Assembly (NCBI GenBank): GCA_039707465.1
Contig: CM077645.1
Span: 147,742,503 to 147,806,502 of the forward strand
Length of the DNA: 64,000 nt
From: Rhabdophis nuchalis
Lineage: Eukaryota; Chordata; Lepidosauria; Squamata; Natricidae
Direction of reading: 5' to 3'
Positions 45,738 to 57,812 of the stretch are shown here, one piece after another. Each line of letters begins with the position of its first letter. Positions within the stretch are counted from its first letter, which is position 1. Both the position numbers and the translations under genes were made by a program. The notes beneath the pieces were generated by a model. That model was given only the letters and a program-made list of their open reading frames with translations, made no database searches and had not been told where the DNA came from.

Positions 45738-47600
45738 CAAACGTAGATGCATATATGCATACACCTGTATCCATATATCATCTGTAATTATTCTGTTATT
45801 ATAACTGATTGTTTATTAGCTGATGATTCTTCAGTAATATCTAAAACAGTTTTAAGTTTGCTGAAGTTCTCCCCCATTTTATCAAATTACATCCATTAAC
45901 ATTCCTACAAAATAATAATCTTATTATTTATATCCAATCTCATGTTCATATATTTCTACACATACATAGATACTGTACATAGATATATATCATTAAACTA
46001 TAACATTATTATTAGTTACTCTTATTGTAAATAGGTATTAACTAACTAATGATCCTTCAATGATATTATAAAACAATCTAACTAGTTTTAATCATCTAAG
46101 GATAACAACTTTCCTTATCAGACAGTGTCTTTCCAGTAGCGAATTGGACTTATCTCTCTTGCCATTTGTGGCCCCCATCTCTTTTTATTCTTTCCAGGCT
46201 TTTTATAAACTTCTTTTCGCACTTTATTGTCCAGTATGACTCTCAAATAATATCGCTGCCCAGTTTCTATCTTTACATGTTGTTTATCTTTCAATGTCAA
46301 ACATATTTCTGAAGAGATTTCTCCTCTTTCATCCATTTTCAATTCTTTTTTCCTTGAGAACTAGAGTGAGGCTCGCATTCCTCAAATTCTCTTTTAGGAA
46401 TTTCCTTCTTTATATTTTCTCCCACATTTAATCCATTGGTAAAGTTCTCTATTATTGTATCTTCATCTTTGTCTTCAACTAAAATGAGTATCTCTTTATC
46501 TTCAGCATTTTCTTCTTTTTCTTTAATTTCTGGAGCTTCGAACTCATAGCTTAATGTAACAGACAAAAGTTTGTCCAGTTTTTAATCCGTTTTTCTTCTA
46601 TTTTGTTTCAGTAGGTTTACGATTTCAGCCAAAGCATCCTGATTTTCTAAAGCATCTTCTTCTAGATATGTTGACAAATCCAAAAAGTAATAAAGTTTGG
46701 TTTTCACTGCCACCCTGGTCTCAGGCCTATTTTATCTTGGGTATTTTCCCAACTGTTGTCAGTTTTCAAAAAGCACCTGTTGTAAACAATCCATGCTCTT
46801 TAACCTTGACATTCATAAAGATCAACTAGTGACCTCCAGTGGCAATATAACAGACATCCTTTTCCTTGTTGTTAAAAAAAAAGTTAAGTATAGTTCTTGT
46901 TCAGTTTCAAAAATAAGTAATAAGTCTTCAAAAGCAATTATAAAACTAGTCCCAGATTCAAAATTTTAGGTAGAAAAAATAGAAAGAAAAAAGAAGTAGT
47001 CCAATCACTTTCGAAGGGAGGGGGAAAAAAACACTTGTTCTAACGTTTCAATCCACAATTTCAGAGAAATATATATTAAAAAAAGGAAACCTCCCAGTTC
47101 AAAATGTATTAGATTAATTCCGCCGTTTATTTCATAATTAAAGGCTTTAGTTTACAAGAAAAAAAAGTTTCTTTAAGCAAAATGTTTTTTAAAAAAGATA
47201 AAATACCTTCCCGGTCTAGCACTTTCACTTTCCGTCTGTTCCTTTCCTTCCGGAGCTTGCCTTCACCTTTGTTCGCCTGGGGGCTGCCTGTTTGCCGCCC
47301 TTCAGAAGCTCTTCCCTTTGGTCAAAAAGGGTTTTTGCGATACCTCTGTGACCAGCAAGGCTTGGTCTTCCTCATCACAGTCCCTCCAGGACGGTTTAGA
47401 TTCACACGGAACCAAGGGGTGGCAAAAGTTCAACGGAGGTCTCAAAGCACTGAGACCCCGTGTTGTGTCGGCATGGTGCGGCTTTGCCCTCTCCGGAATG
47501 GCAATCAGTTTTGTAGATGATACAAATAAGATAATTAATATTATAAAAGGCAAAAATAAATTCAGAAAGAAATGCAATGTTACAGAAAGAAATGCAATGT
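45738..47600 (-). mobile_element. Decayed L1-like element, coding remnants (minus strand)
   Basis: Two minus-strand frames (46339-46566 and 46118-46342) are joined by a frameshift near 46340. They are highly charged: EIKEKEENAEDKEILILVED, then KNKKRWGPQMAREISPIRYW before a stop. A GC-richer segment at 47200-47480 lies upstream on that strand, like a promoter/5' untranslated region. The arrangement parallels 41560-43565. I cannot name the protein with confidence; an L1 ORF1 is the best guess. Confidence 0.35.
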
Positions 47601-48598
47601 TATTAATTTACTGAACAAAATTCTTGTCTCAGGAATGGAAAAGTATTTTGAAAAGAAAATTGTGATGATAATTAATTGCAGAGAAAGTTTAATTTAGAGA
47701 CTAGCTTAAAAACTGAGAGACTCTGACTTCTGTTCACACCTTAAGCATGAAGCCAGCTGGATTACTTGTGCTGGTTACTTTTTCTCATGTCTAAGAAGGA
47801 GGCAATGGCAAACCTCTTCCCAAAAAACCTTGCCAAGTTGCCAGGATTCAGCCCTGCGTCAAAGGCATCCCCCCACCAAGAAAAAGTCAATTCCAAATTG
47901 AATATACTACTTTTGATAGTTTTTAAAAATTCTACTCGAAATAGCTCTTGATAGATTTCAAATGTACAAGTATTTAGATGTGGGAAGTATTCCAGTTTTC
48001 AGATCTATGATTCAATTTTTCACTTGAGTCCTTTCCCAGATTGAATGATAGATTGGAATATACCGTTCATTTTTAAAAATCTGGTAGTTGTCTGAATCTG
48101 CAATTCAGTTCCTCAGTGAGCAGAAGCAAGTATAAAATGTAATGTTGAAGGCAAAATAACTTTAGAAATCCATCCTTTAATTTAAAAAAATACATTTAGA
48201 CATTTATGGTACTAAAATAAATGTTTTGAAATGTTTTAAATATTTTGTGACCATTTAAAGCAAGCATTGATGGAGTTAGGATAGAGTAGCTATAACTGTG
48301 ACAAAATAGAAATATACTGATTTTTCATTCATGTACGAAATGCCTACTCTTTATATACCTTCTTATAGAGAAGTGGCTGCCATTGAGTCCTATCGGGAAA
48401 GGTGAATGGCTTAATTTTTAAAAGAGAAAGAAGAACTGTGTTCCAGCTGTGATTCTCAGTTATCAGACATTCATAGTAATGCAGCGCATTTAAACAACAC
48501 TCTGCATTCACGTTCTTTCTCTCTGACCACTATTTGTGATTAAAACATGTCTTGAGTATTAAATAATACCATTCCTGTCCTTTTTTACTTTAATATAG
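47600..48598. other. CDYL last intron, 3' part
   Basis: Mostly unique. At about 47790-47890, GGAGGCAATGGCAAACCTCT and TTGCCAAG resemble a piece of a squamate SINE/BovB-type repeat; otherwise nothing is recognised. The pyrimidine tract before the last exon is at 48570-48598. Confidence 0.35.
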
Positions 48599-48757
48599 GT
48601 ACTTGAAGAATCCAAAGGTTTAGTTCGTAGTATTATGAAGGTGGACTTGGAACAAGCCAATGATAAGGAGTGTGAAGTTTTAAAGAAAATTTGGGGTTCT
48701 GCTCAAGGGATGGACTCAATGTTAAAATACTTACAGAAGAAGATTGATGAATTTTGA
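48599..48757 (+). CDS. CDYL: CDYL last coding exon with stop codon
   Basis: This exon encodes 52 residues and a TGA stop at 48755-48757. It starts VLEESKGLVRS and ends MLKYLQKKIDEF, the strongly conserved CDYL C-terminus, whose helices contribute to oligomerisation of the crotonase fold. The acceptor TTTAATATAG at 48598 follows a pyrimidine-rich tract. The preceding intron is about 11.3 kb, much longer than the 1.5-1.9 kb introns before it. The extra length coincides with a dense stack of transposons. Confidence 0.96.
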   Translation, partial: VLEESKGLVRSIMKVDLEQANDKECEVLKKIWGSAQGMDSMLKYLQKKIDEF

Positions 48758-50525
48758 AGAGATGTGCATTGACACTGGATTGTATTTACTTGGACATATG
48801 GATTTTTCATCAATACCCTAATTGAAATTAAAATAAAACATACCTAAAGCTCAGAAAATGTGGGCTAAAAGGTAGAGGAACATGGTTTTATGGTCAAGGG
48901 TTTTTAAAAGAAGTACTGTATGTTAAGCATTGAACAATTTTTTTTCTTTTTCCATATATATATATATATATATATAAATATATTATATTTCTTTATATAC
49001 ACAAACTAAAATATATAATGGAGTGCACTACCAAACTTTTGTCTTCTACTTTGTTATCATTGGCTAGTACTGTATCAGAAGAAAGTGGTGAATAAAATGA
49101 AATGTTACATTATTTTGTATGTGGCAGGAAAGTCCTGAAGCAATGACTATTTTTTCACTAAAGTCCAGAGTTAAAACGGGTATTGGCCGGCCCTTGCTTT
49201 CACTGCCCAAAAAGTCAGTTAAGAAGAGGCATTGCCTTGAATTTTGAGAAAGGTTTAAAAATACCTCAAATAATGTATTCTAAAAAAGCAAACATATTTT
49301 TTAAGAAAAAAGTACCCTATATAGAAAATGCCCTTCCTCCCCCCAAATCCCTTAAGTGTGCTCAGGATTTATTCTATACAAACACTCAGTCCTCCTTGTT
49401 TTGGGGAACGTGCCCCATTCTTACCCAGATAGCATGAAGATGCCAGTTTCTTGTCCCAAAAAGGAAAAAAAAAAGTTTTGTTTTGCAGTATTAGTGAATC
49501 ACTGAAATACCATATATACTATGGGTTAAAATAATAGTTTAGTCTTAGTGGTTTTATAAAAATTTAGGGTTTTTTAATTATTTTACTACATAATTGCTTC
49601 TATTGCTGGGTGAAAAAAAACTATACATTGTTTTGTTCTATTTGCTTGTTTAAAGAAATACACCAAAAATATATATATTATGTTCATCTTTAGTTTCCTG
49701 TAGAATATATTTTATTTAATAAATTAAAATTTGTGTGGCACACTATTAATTATTCCTTTTTCATGCTACCTTCTCTTAGTTGTTTATTTTGTTTTTTTGT
49801 CAATGCTTTTAATCTTAATTATATACACTATGACCCTGATCCAGAGAACTCGCCAGGCAGCAACTAGCTGTAGGCATTTTGCAAGGCCCTGGATGAGGTT
49901 CCCCTCCAGAGAACAAGAGTAGTACTTTTAATTGAAGTGGGTACGTGGTTGTATTTTTGGCAGCCTATATTTGAGGCAGATTTACTATCTTGGCCTCACA
50001 ACCTTACATCAGTTGCTGGAGGCAACTCCTCCATCTTCCCACCAAACCCACAGTGCCCTTTTGTGCGCATGTAACTGGATCCAGAAGGGCAATGTGCTAG
50101 TGAGATTCTGTTTTCCCTTTATGCCTTTTCTGGATCAGGGTGCATAATAGACAGTCTGGTATACAAGAGTGCCCTGTGTAAATAGACCTATTTTACATTC
50201 CTGTCGGGAGTGTATGATGATTCCTACTCCAGATATCTACTAGGATTTAGATATCTATACTTGCAATCTTACTGAATGTATGAAGAATGGGGAAAAACTA
50301 AACCTTATTTTTGTACAGTTTGGAACTTTATACTTGGAGCCTGACCACCTCATCCTAGCAGAAAGATGTACAGTGTATAAATCTGCTTTTCCTTGGGTTG
50401 GTACAGTATTTTTGCATCTGTGGGACCTAATTTTTGTTGTTCTAGTAGTTTGAACTATATATAAACTGTACAATCTGTAAAGTTTTTATAGAATAAATAT
50501 TCAGCTGTGAACCTGTTAAAATAAA
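48758..50525 (+). other. CDYL: Probable CDYL 3' untranslated region with several poly(A) signals
   Basis: The sequence after the stop is AT-rich and mostly free of recognisable transposons. AATAAA hexamers occur at 48832-48837, 49091-49096, 50492-50497 and 50520-50525. A (TA)n tract lies at about 48956-48974. The distal limit is an inference; transcript data could show that the proximal signal about 75 bases after the stop is used instead. No other gene is seen here. Confidence 0.45.
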
Positions 50526-50529
50526 ACTA

Positions 50530-51235
50530 ATATTTCTTAACACCTCTTAAAAGTGCTGCAAAGTGTTGTCCTTATTCTCCATCCAGAGTTCTTCCATCTT
50601 TCCCCAGGAAATGCATTTTTACAGCTTTGAGGTTCCTTTTGAACTGTGACCTATAGTAATTCTTGCAAATTTTTATATTTTCCCCAGCCTCTTATGCCTT
50701 AATTTCTTGTTTTGCAGCAAAAGCAACTTTTAAAAGGCACGTAGAAAACTCACTGGATTAATTCTTAAGATTATATTACCTCTTAGAGTCTGGAATGCAG
50801 AATACAAAAGAATAACACTTTCCCCTGGTGTCATGTGAAGACATCAGTCTCTGCTGTAACCTTGTACTGTCTCTAAGGGGTGGGGGGGAATAGAATAATA
50901 TGATTCAGTTTCCAGATGACTAATCTCTTCACATCTGAACAACTGAAGTGCGTTTGCAGAAAAAGGTTCAGATTACTACTGTATGTTGCTTTTTTACAAC
51001 AATTGGGTTAAGACCAGCGTCCTACATATTTACTTTAATCAACCACCTTTGTAATTCTCCATTATGACTTATAGTCAACGTGTTATTTTCACAATGAGTT
51101 GTACAAACAATATACGTGCCTGTTCAACAGTGCGAAGATGGTCATACAACAGCCTTCATTTCCTTGCTGTACATCAAAATTTGTGGGCTTGTTGAGCAAG
51201 ATGATATTGAAGAGTTGCTACCATTGTGTATATGT
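50530..51235. other. Downstream of CDYL, no gene seen
   Basis: No recognised coding or repeat structure; it might still belong to a longer 3' UTR. Confidence 0.3.
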
Positions 51236-51237
51236 TT

Positions 51238-51292
51238 CGCACATACATACATACATACATACATACATACATACATACATACATACATACAT
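51238..51292 (+). repeat. (ACAT)n microsatellite
   Basis: Perfect ACAT units for about 54 bp; frames reading THTY or YIHT repeats come from it. Confidence 0.95.
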
Positions 51293-51662
51293 TGTGAATT
51301 GTCCTAAAAATGTGAGTTCCAGATGTAGTTATAAAAGAAACAGACATAATGATCTCCAGAACTTTAAAATATATTGCTCACTGAGCTTTCATTAGCAACT
51401 ACTAACATCATCAGAGTGTAAAAGCCATAAAAGGGATACCTGCCTTTATACAATGTTAAATCAATTTGGCCATTGTACCCGTGATAGGACCATCTACCCG
51501 CCTCCCACCTGTGATTAGCCTTGTTATTACATCAGGCACGTTAATCGATGCTCCTATTCCTTCCTCCCTTGTTTGATAATTTCGCATCGCTTCAGAGACT
51601 CACAGCCTACAACAAGGAATTTTGTGGGAATTCTTGACTCTTCTAAAGCTTTAGACTAGATC

Positions 51663-52041
51663 CATGACGGCGAACCTATGGCATGCATGCCTGAAGTGGC
51701 ATGCAGGGTCATGTCCCCTGGCACATACTCCGTCGCCCGTTCCTCTTCTGGGTTTCGGGGACGCATGGGTGACGATCAGCTGGCCTTTGTGTGTGCGGCA
51801 CTGCCAGAAATTGGAAGATTTGGTCTTCTGTTTTCCAGCGTGAGCATGCATGTCAGCCAGCTAATCATTGCGTGCACATGCTCACCAGTAACCAGAAGAC
51901 TAGCTTGCGCTGGAAACCAGAAGTTCATTTTCCAGCGTGCATATGCCCCCTGGGCAGCTGCTCTTCCAGATTGTGGCCTCAGTGAGCGGGAGCGCTCTCC
52001 CTTTTCGGCACATGATGCCAAAAAAAAAATCACCATCACTG
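51663..52041 (+). mobile_element. hAT-type nonautonomous element
   Basis: The left end CATGACGGCGAACCTATGGC and right end TCACCATCACTG are inverted and match the 14781-15288 family. The flanks ACTAGATC (51655-51662) and GCTAGATT (52042-52049) form an 8-bp duplication with a conserved CTAGAT core. The GC-rich interior has inverted pieces (TTCTGGTTTCCAGCG-like). Frames on both strands are not genes. Confidence 0.75.
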
Positions 52042-52149
52042 GCTAGATTGAAGAATCAAACAGTACAATATACCCAGAGAATACAATCATCTACTGAAAT
52101 ATCTCTTTTTTTTTTTTACAAGCCTAACTTTTTCTGGCTAGAAAGGCAA

Positions 52150-52318
52150 ATCGACCTAATGCTCCTTCCCTATTTTTTCCCCACCACAATCCAGCAAGAT
52201 AGGTTGGGCTGAGAGAGTGACTGGGTCAGAGTCAGCCAGGGAGCTCCCAGGACTCAGGATGGAGCTGAACCTGAGACTCCCTGATTAAACCACTGCACTA
52301 CAATAGCCAGTCGTTTCC
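52150..52318 (-). mobile_element. MIR-like tRNA-derived SINE
   Basis: On the minus strand a head with TAGTGCAGTGGTTTAATCAG (A box) and AGGTTCAGCTCC (B box) precedes the core AGTCACTCTCTCAGCCCAAC and CACAATC. Same family as the fragment at 23800-23965. Confidence 0.65.
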
Positions 52319-52319
52319 A

Positions 52320-53090
52320 TACTGTTCCTTAAAAAACAGCATGGATATATGCAGGTGCACAGCAAGTTATTCTTAAGTTGGGGGAAATGTTACTTTTAAA
52401 TAATTAGTGCCTGCTGGTACTCCATAATCAAGAGAAGTCAATGTTGGCTAGAAATGGCTTTATAAGTGTTTGCCCATTCAATCAGAATTTTTTTGCATAC
52501 AAATGCATGTTCCTTTGCTTTATGATGCAATACATTCCAAACACTTCCCCGCAAAGATTTAAGTGGATTTCATTTGTTAAATTGTGCATGTTTTTTCCCA
52601 AAATAAAGATTTTTTTTTAACGTAGCCTTGCACTTGAGACTTTACGTACAACACAGCAATTCATCTGAAACAAATGTGAACTACAGCATTCCTGATAACG
52701 GACACTTCCAGGTGTAACAATAGCACCATTGTGCAAATCCATTTAGGCCTGTTGTGAATGCGCTGCAAAGGTTCAGAGGACCGCTGGAGGGCAGCAAAGA
52801 GGTACAGGTGGTAATTTTGAACTGCCATCTAGTGGTTCTCTGGCGTTTTATTCTCCAGCTACTATAAATCTTGCATTTTTATACTAGATTTGAAATAGAC
52901 GAGTCATACCCAGAGTCGGGGGAAATGACTTGTTTTATGTTACTATGCATTTCTTAAATCTTTGGTGTCTGAATGATACAATGAATCCTTCCTGCAAAAG
53001 AGTTTTTATTAGTAAACTGAAATTCTCAGTGCTAAGTTTTTAGTTATGTTTTTTAGTATCATTCTTGGTTGTTTTTTTTAAATTATCACT
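52320..53090. other. No gene seen
   Basis: AT-rich; an AATAAAG at about 52603 is followed by a T-run and has no associated coding region. Confidence 0.35.
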
Positions 53091-53096
53091 GTACTA

Positions 53097-53674
53097 CAAG
53101 TAGTTCTTGCCTGACACTTCAGTAATTGGAATCACATTTCTTGTTGCTAAGTGAGGCAGTCATTAATAGTGAAGTCGCATGACCACATCACTTAGCGATG
53201 GCAGTTCCAATTGACGTCCCCGTTGCTGTCATTAAGTGAGGATTGAAGGTTGTTAAGTGAGCTCCCAGGTGGCTTGCAAGCAGGTCAGCGGCAGTTTAAG
53301 TGGCGTGGCACAAACATGGTGAAGCAGGGGTGGCCACTGCCAGGTGGGGAAGGATGCGTGAGTGACCGTGAAGTGCAACCAAATGCAGTTGGGACCATGT
53401 TGGCTGCTGCCGGGTGTGGGAAAGTGCAAACCACATATTGTGACCTTCCCTGCTGGGTTCCCATTGAATTTGCTTGTGGGAAGCCAGCAGGGATGGTTGC
53501 AAAGGTGATCATGTGACGGTGGGATGCCTCAATAGTAAGCGTGAACCCAGATCACATGACTTTAGGTTTATCGGGAAAGCTGGAACTTTAAGACCAGTCA
53601 TAAGTACCACTTGTTCAGTGCTATAGTGATTTTGAATGTTGCTGAAGAAGCGGTTATTAAACAAGGACTACCTG
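53097..53674 (+). mobile_element. Long decayed copy of the CAGGTAGTCC-type MITE
   Basis: Ends CAAGTAGTTCTTGCCTGACA and AAACAAGGACTACCTG. The interior has TTGCTAAGTGAGGCAGTCAT, AGTCGCATGACCAC and TGATCATGTGACGG. The frames in this interval (75-88 codons on both strands) are by-products. Confidence 0.65.
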
Positions 53675-54098
53675 CATTTTATAATCTTCATATTAAACAA
53701 GCTACCTAAAGTCACTTGTTGAGTAAAGCAACATGTAATCCTAAAAAGCAAACAAAGTATATGTACAATTATTTTTATATTGTACTTATTTTGAAGTCTT
53801 ATAAAAATGCTGATCCATTTATATATTTAAGACTGGCATTATGACACTTTAAAAATGCAAATCAATATATTTCCCCTCTCCTTCCATAATTTTGAATATA
53901 GAGGTAATTAAGAATATGATACCTTCATAAAAGGAGAAACCAGGTCTCATTGCTTTCTTCCCTTCCTGGGACCACTATGGGTGGCTGAAAAAAATGAATT
54001 CTTATTTTTCACATTACTTTATCCAGCAAATAGCATTATTTGCATTATTCCCATTACGTGAGGTGCTGTTATTGTTACTAATCTGTCTTGAATTAGTG

Positions 54099-54942
54099 TA
54101 GGTAGTCCTCAATTAATGACAGCAATTGGGACTGAAATTGCAATTGCTAAGCATCGCAGTCCTGAAGTGCAAAATCACGCCACTTCAGCGATGTCCCAGT
54201 TGCTGTGAGGTCTTTGTGTATCAATAAGCAAGGACTTCATATGATTGCAAATTCTAATTTCCTGACTGCTTTCCCCATTGACTTTGTGGGAAGCCAGCAG
54301 GGAATGTCAGAAATCACAAATCACATGACTTGGCTCACTGGAACATTGTAATCATGAGCCAGGTGCTAAGGATCCAGATCATGATCGTGTATGTTAGGAT
54401 ATCCAGCCTTATATTGGGTTGACAATATATATGAGCCTATGTTCTTAAGAAGTTATGCAGCTTTAAGAACTGTCTTTGAATTCTGATTGGCTGTGCTGCT
54501 CAGCTTTACCATATAAGCAAGGCAGGAACACAGTCAATTCCCTTTTCGATTCCCTGTGCTGAGGAGCTGGAGCCGTGAAGAAGAAGGAGTATTGTTTTGC
54601 ATCACTGTGAGATAACTGAGTGTTTGGTGTTGGACTGTTATTTGTTTGAGAAGTTAGTCAGAAGAAGCATTTTAGTTGCTACAAAGTAAAGACTATTTAT
54701 TTTCTTACTATCACTGTTTTAGAGTTTGTTTGTGGTTACAACAACATATCTCTTTACTGTCCGGTGAATTACACTATTCCGCATTTATTTGCTAACACTG
54801 GTTAAGGGACCAGAGTTGTGACACTGGTTCTGAACCCAGAGTTGCTGACAGTGTGGCTGTAGAATTTGGAGGTGGGGTTGTAACTATCACTTATTCAGCA
54901 CTGTCATTAAGTTTGAAAAGTCACTGACCAAGGACCAACTTC
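54099..54942 (+). mobile_element. CAGGTAGTCC-type MITE split by a solo LTR
   Basis: The left part TAGGTAGTCCTCAATTAATG through ATGAGCCAGGTGCTAAGGAT ends at about 54391. The family sequence resumes at about 54851 with TTGTAACTATCACTTATTCA, and the end AAGGACCAACTTC is near 54942. Confidence 0.6.
54392..54850 (+). mobile_element. Solo LTR candidate nested in a MITE
   Basis: The unit starts TGTTAGGATATCC and ends GTTGCTGACA (TG...CA). It is flanked by GTGTA (54387-54391) and GTGTG (54851-54855). Inside are a CATATAAGC TATA-like box, a DGATTGGCTG-type CCAAT region (GATTGGCTGTGC) and AAGTAAAGACTATTTATT before the end. Four of five duplicated bases match. No internal retroelement sequence is present. 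Confidence 0.6.
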
Positions 54943-54944
54943 TG

Positions 54945-55440
54945 TTTGTGTGTCTTTTATCAGCATTATAAGAAAAATTTTAACATGTAAACAGACTGAA
55001 CATAAATATTGGGGAGGACTATGTCATCTCATGGAAAAAGTTATGATACTTCCAGGCAAGTTTTATAAGTAATTCTCTCTGAACCTTGGAAAGTTATTGT
55101 CACTATCAAGACAACCGAGCTAGACGACTCAATAGTTGATCTCACAATGAAAAAGCTTCCTCATTTTGGTCCTTAGCTATAATTGGCCCGGCAAGTGATG
55201 TGATAAAGTTCTGTTCTTCTTGGCAAGGGTTCTGTGGAAATACTTTGTGCATCTCAACCTTTACTTTGATGTGTTTGGACTGTTTCAGGCATAATTAAAC
55301 CTAACAGATCCAGACATATTTTTGGCATATTTTGTGCATTGCATTGATTCTTTAATCATTTCCCAGGAACAGCTGGGAGCACTGATTGACAAAGCCAACT
55401 ACAGATAGACACATCCACATACACACATGCACATGCGCAC
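54945..55440. other. No gene seen
   Basis: AT-rich unique sequence, then a (CA/GC) alternating stretch at about 55417-55458 (CACATGCGCACGTGCGCGCA). Confidence 0.35.
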
Positions 55441-55482
55441 GTGCGCGCACGCACACACCAGCTATCATAGCCAGGAAACTTT

Positions 55483-56528
55483 TTTTTTTATTAGAAGATT
55501 TTATAAAGATTACAAACGGTTTCTCTCCCCCTCCCCCCAACCTCTTCCTCCCTCCCCCCTCCCCAGACTTCCCAGAACAAGCACAGGGTATAACTTTCAC
55601 GAACATAAAACTAAAATACATACACATTATCCCTAATTCTCTAACTATAACTCAAAACATCATAGACATAAACTACTTTTAAAAATATTTCATTCATATG
55701 CTATATAAACCTTCTTATTTGAATATTTTTTTTGCATATAATCGATCCATCTTCTCCATTCTAATATATATCTTTCATTTGAATGATCTTTAAGATACGA
55801 TGAAATTTTTGCCATCTCAGCCAGGTGCACAACTTTTAAAGTCCATTCCTCTGTGGTAGGTGGATCTTGCTTCTTCCAATACTGTGCCACCAGCAACCTG
55901 GCAGCTGTTATCAAGTTCAAAATCAACTTAATTTCTATTGCTGTGCAATCCGTAACAATTCCCAACAGGAAGAACTGTGGTGTAAATTTAATTTTTTTCC
56001 TTAAGATATTTTGAATAATCCACCATATCTTAATCCAAAAAGCCTTAATTTTTTTACACGTCCACCATATGTGGAAGTATGTGGCATCTTCACATTCACA
56101 TCTCCAGCATTTAGGTTGTACACTTGGATACATGCAAGATAACTTTTTGGGGTCTAAATGCCATCTATAAAACATTTTATAAAAATTCTCTCTTAAATTT
56201 TGAGCTTGTGTAAATCTTACATTACTAACCCATATCTTCTCCCAAGTCTCCAACATTATTGGTTCACCTATATTTTGCGCCCATTTTATCATGCAATCTT
56301 TAACTAGGTCAGTTTCTGGGTCTATTTCCACCAATGCACTGTACAACCTTTTTATATGCATTTGACCTTTATCCCTTATCTGCTTTACCAGGTTCTCATC
56401 CTGTTGCAAGATACCAGTTGTTTGGTCTTTTCTCCATCTGGCCTGCAGCTGTGCATACTGAAACCAAGTCCTGATAATTCCTTCTTCTCTTAGTTGCTCT
56501 CTAGATTTTAATTGTAATTTAACTCCTT
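55483..56528 (-). mobile_element. 5'-truncated L1 LINE with perfect 16-bp target duplication
   Basis: ATAGCCAGGAAACTTT occurs at 55467-55482 and again at 56529-56544. The + strand begins with a T-run (poly(A) of the minus-strand element), then TTATTAGAAGATTTTATAAA and the 3' untranslated region, with CCTCCCCCCA polypyrimidine (a purine-rich 3' UTR on the sense strand). The body is ORF2 C-terminus. Target-primed insertion with a poly(A) tail and 5' truncation is typical of L1. Confidence 0.95.
55690..56528 (-). pseudogene. L1 ORF2 C-terminal portion, open but truncated
   Basis: The open frame extends through the full remaining coding part (about 279 residues) with no stop. It contains ENFYKMFYRWHLDPKKLSCM and, downstream, CWRCECEDATYFHIWWTCKK, the cysteine-rich C-X3-C-type region of L1 ORF2, here C-W-R-C...H-I-W-W-T-C. 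The endonuclease and RT domains are absent because of 5' truncation, so it is not functional. The first ATG-like start is irrelevant; reading begins at the truncation point. Confidence 0.93.
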
Positions 56529-56544
56529 ATAGCCAGGAAACTTT

Positions 56545-57800
56545 GATGACATTTGTAGTCCGACGAGATATAGAGGGCTAGAAGTTGTCCATCTCTACAC
56601 TTTCATTCAGAATCCTGTATTTGCCATGGAAAAACTAAGAAAAATATAGTTGGGTAAACTTCATCAAAGATTTAATGTACATAACATAATGAACCCTTTT
56701 TCAAATAGCCCATCCTGGTGATTTGGTGAACTTATGAATGTACACAGTATATTATTGAATGGCTACTGCTTTCTTCCAAGATGTTTTTCTCCATCTTCCC
56801 ATCTAATTTGTAGCTCAGTTCTTTCTTGATGATCTCCCAGTCAAACTCGAAACAGCTGTGATCATGGTTAGCTTTCTGACATTGTTCAAATGCTGCCAGC
56901 TAGCTGGGCTTCCTGATTCCCAAGTGTAATGTTTTGGTGAAATGCCTGTTTGGTAGATATTGTTCCATCGGATTTGCATTGTGTTGCTTTCCTCCAACCA
57001 GTCTTTAAATATGCTATAATTAAAGATGTTCAAAGCATACCTGTCTTCTTGGATTGGGGTACAACATCTTTTGTCCACTGAGTAAGATTCACTACTCAAG
57101 CACTATTTACAGACTATATATTTTATTTTATTATTTTATTGATACAGTTGCAAGACCAATCAACCAATCAGTCAATAAACTACTAAACTAGAGAAATCCC
57201 TGATTTTTGGCTCTTCAGAATTTCACCGAATGCATTCAACCCCGGGGGGGGGGGGCATCAGCCCTCTGAGCAATTGTCAAATGGTTCTTTCAAGTAGCAA
57301 AGGTTTCCCCCACCCAAACATTGGCAGAAAGCAGAATCTGCCTTCATATAATTTAAACTTGTGACTTGTGCACTGAGGCATTAAAGAGCATTTGACTTTC
57401 TTCAGGGTTACATCCTTTCAAATATTTTAAAAATGTAACTATCCTCCTTACCCAATCAGAGTTCCTGCTCAAGGTTAAAATTCCTTTCATGTTTTTTATT
57501 CTAATAAATTTCCTGCCCTCTGATCACCCTTTACTGTGTTTCCTTAAATCGGTTTCATTTTGTTCTGCTTAAAAGTCCGGTGGCCAGAACTGGATACGCT
57601 GCTGCAAATTTAATCCCTATTTAGAAACCTCTGTTAATGTGGCCTAAAATGGCATTTCCATTTTTTTAGCCACATTACACTTCTGACTCCTATACAATTT
57701 GTAATCAAGATGACAATGAGCCAAAGTCATTGAGGCGATGAAATGAGAATAAGAAAGGGATGCATAACTAAAACTAATTTACAGCAATACAATTCATAAA
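56545..57800. other. No gene seen
   Basis: The 94-codon minus frame at 56815-57099 matches no family I know and has no paired exons. A G-run is at 57243-57254. Otherwise AT-rich. Confidence 0.3.
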
Positions 57801-57812
57801 AGCTCTTCATAC

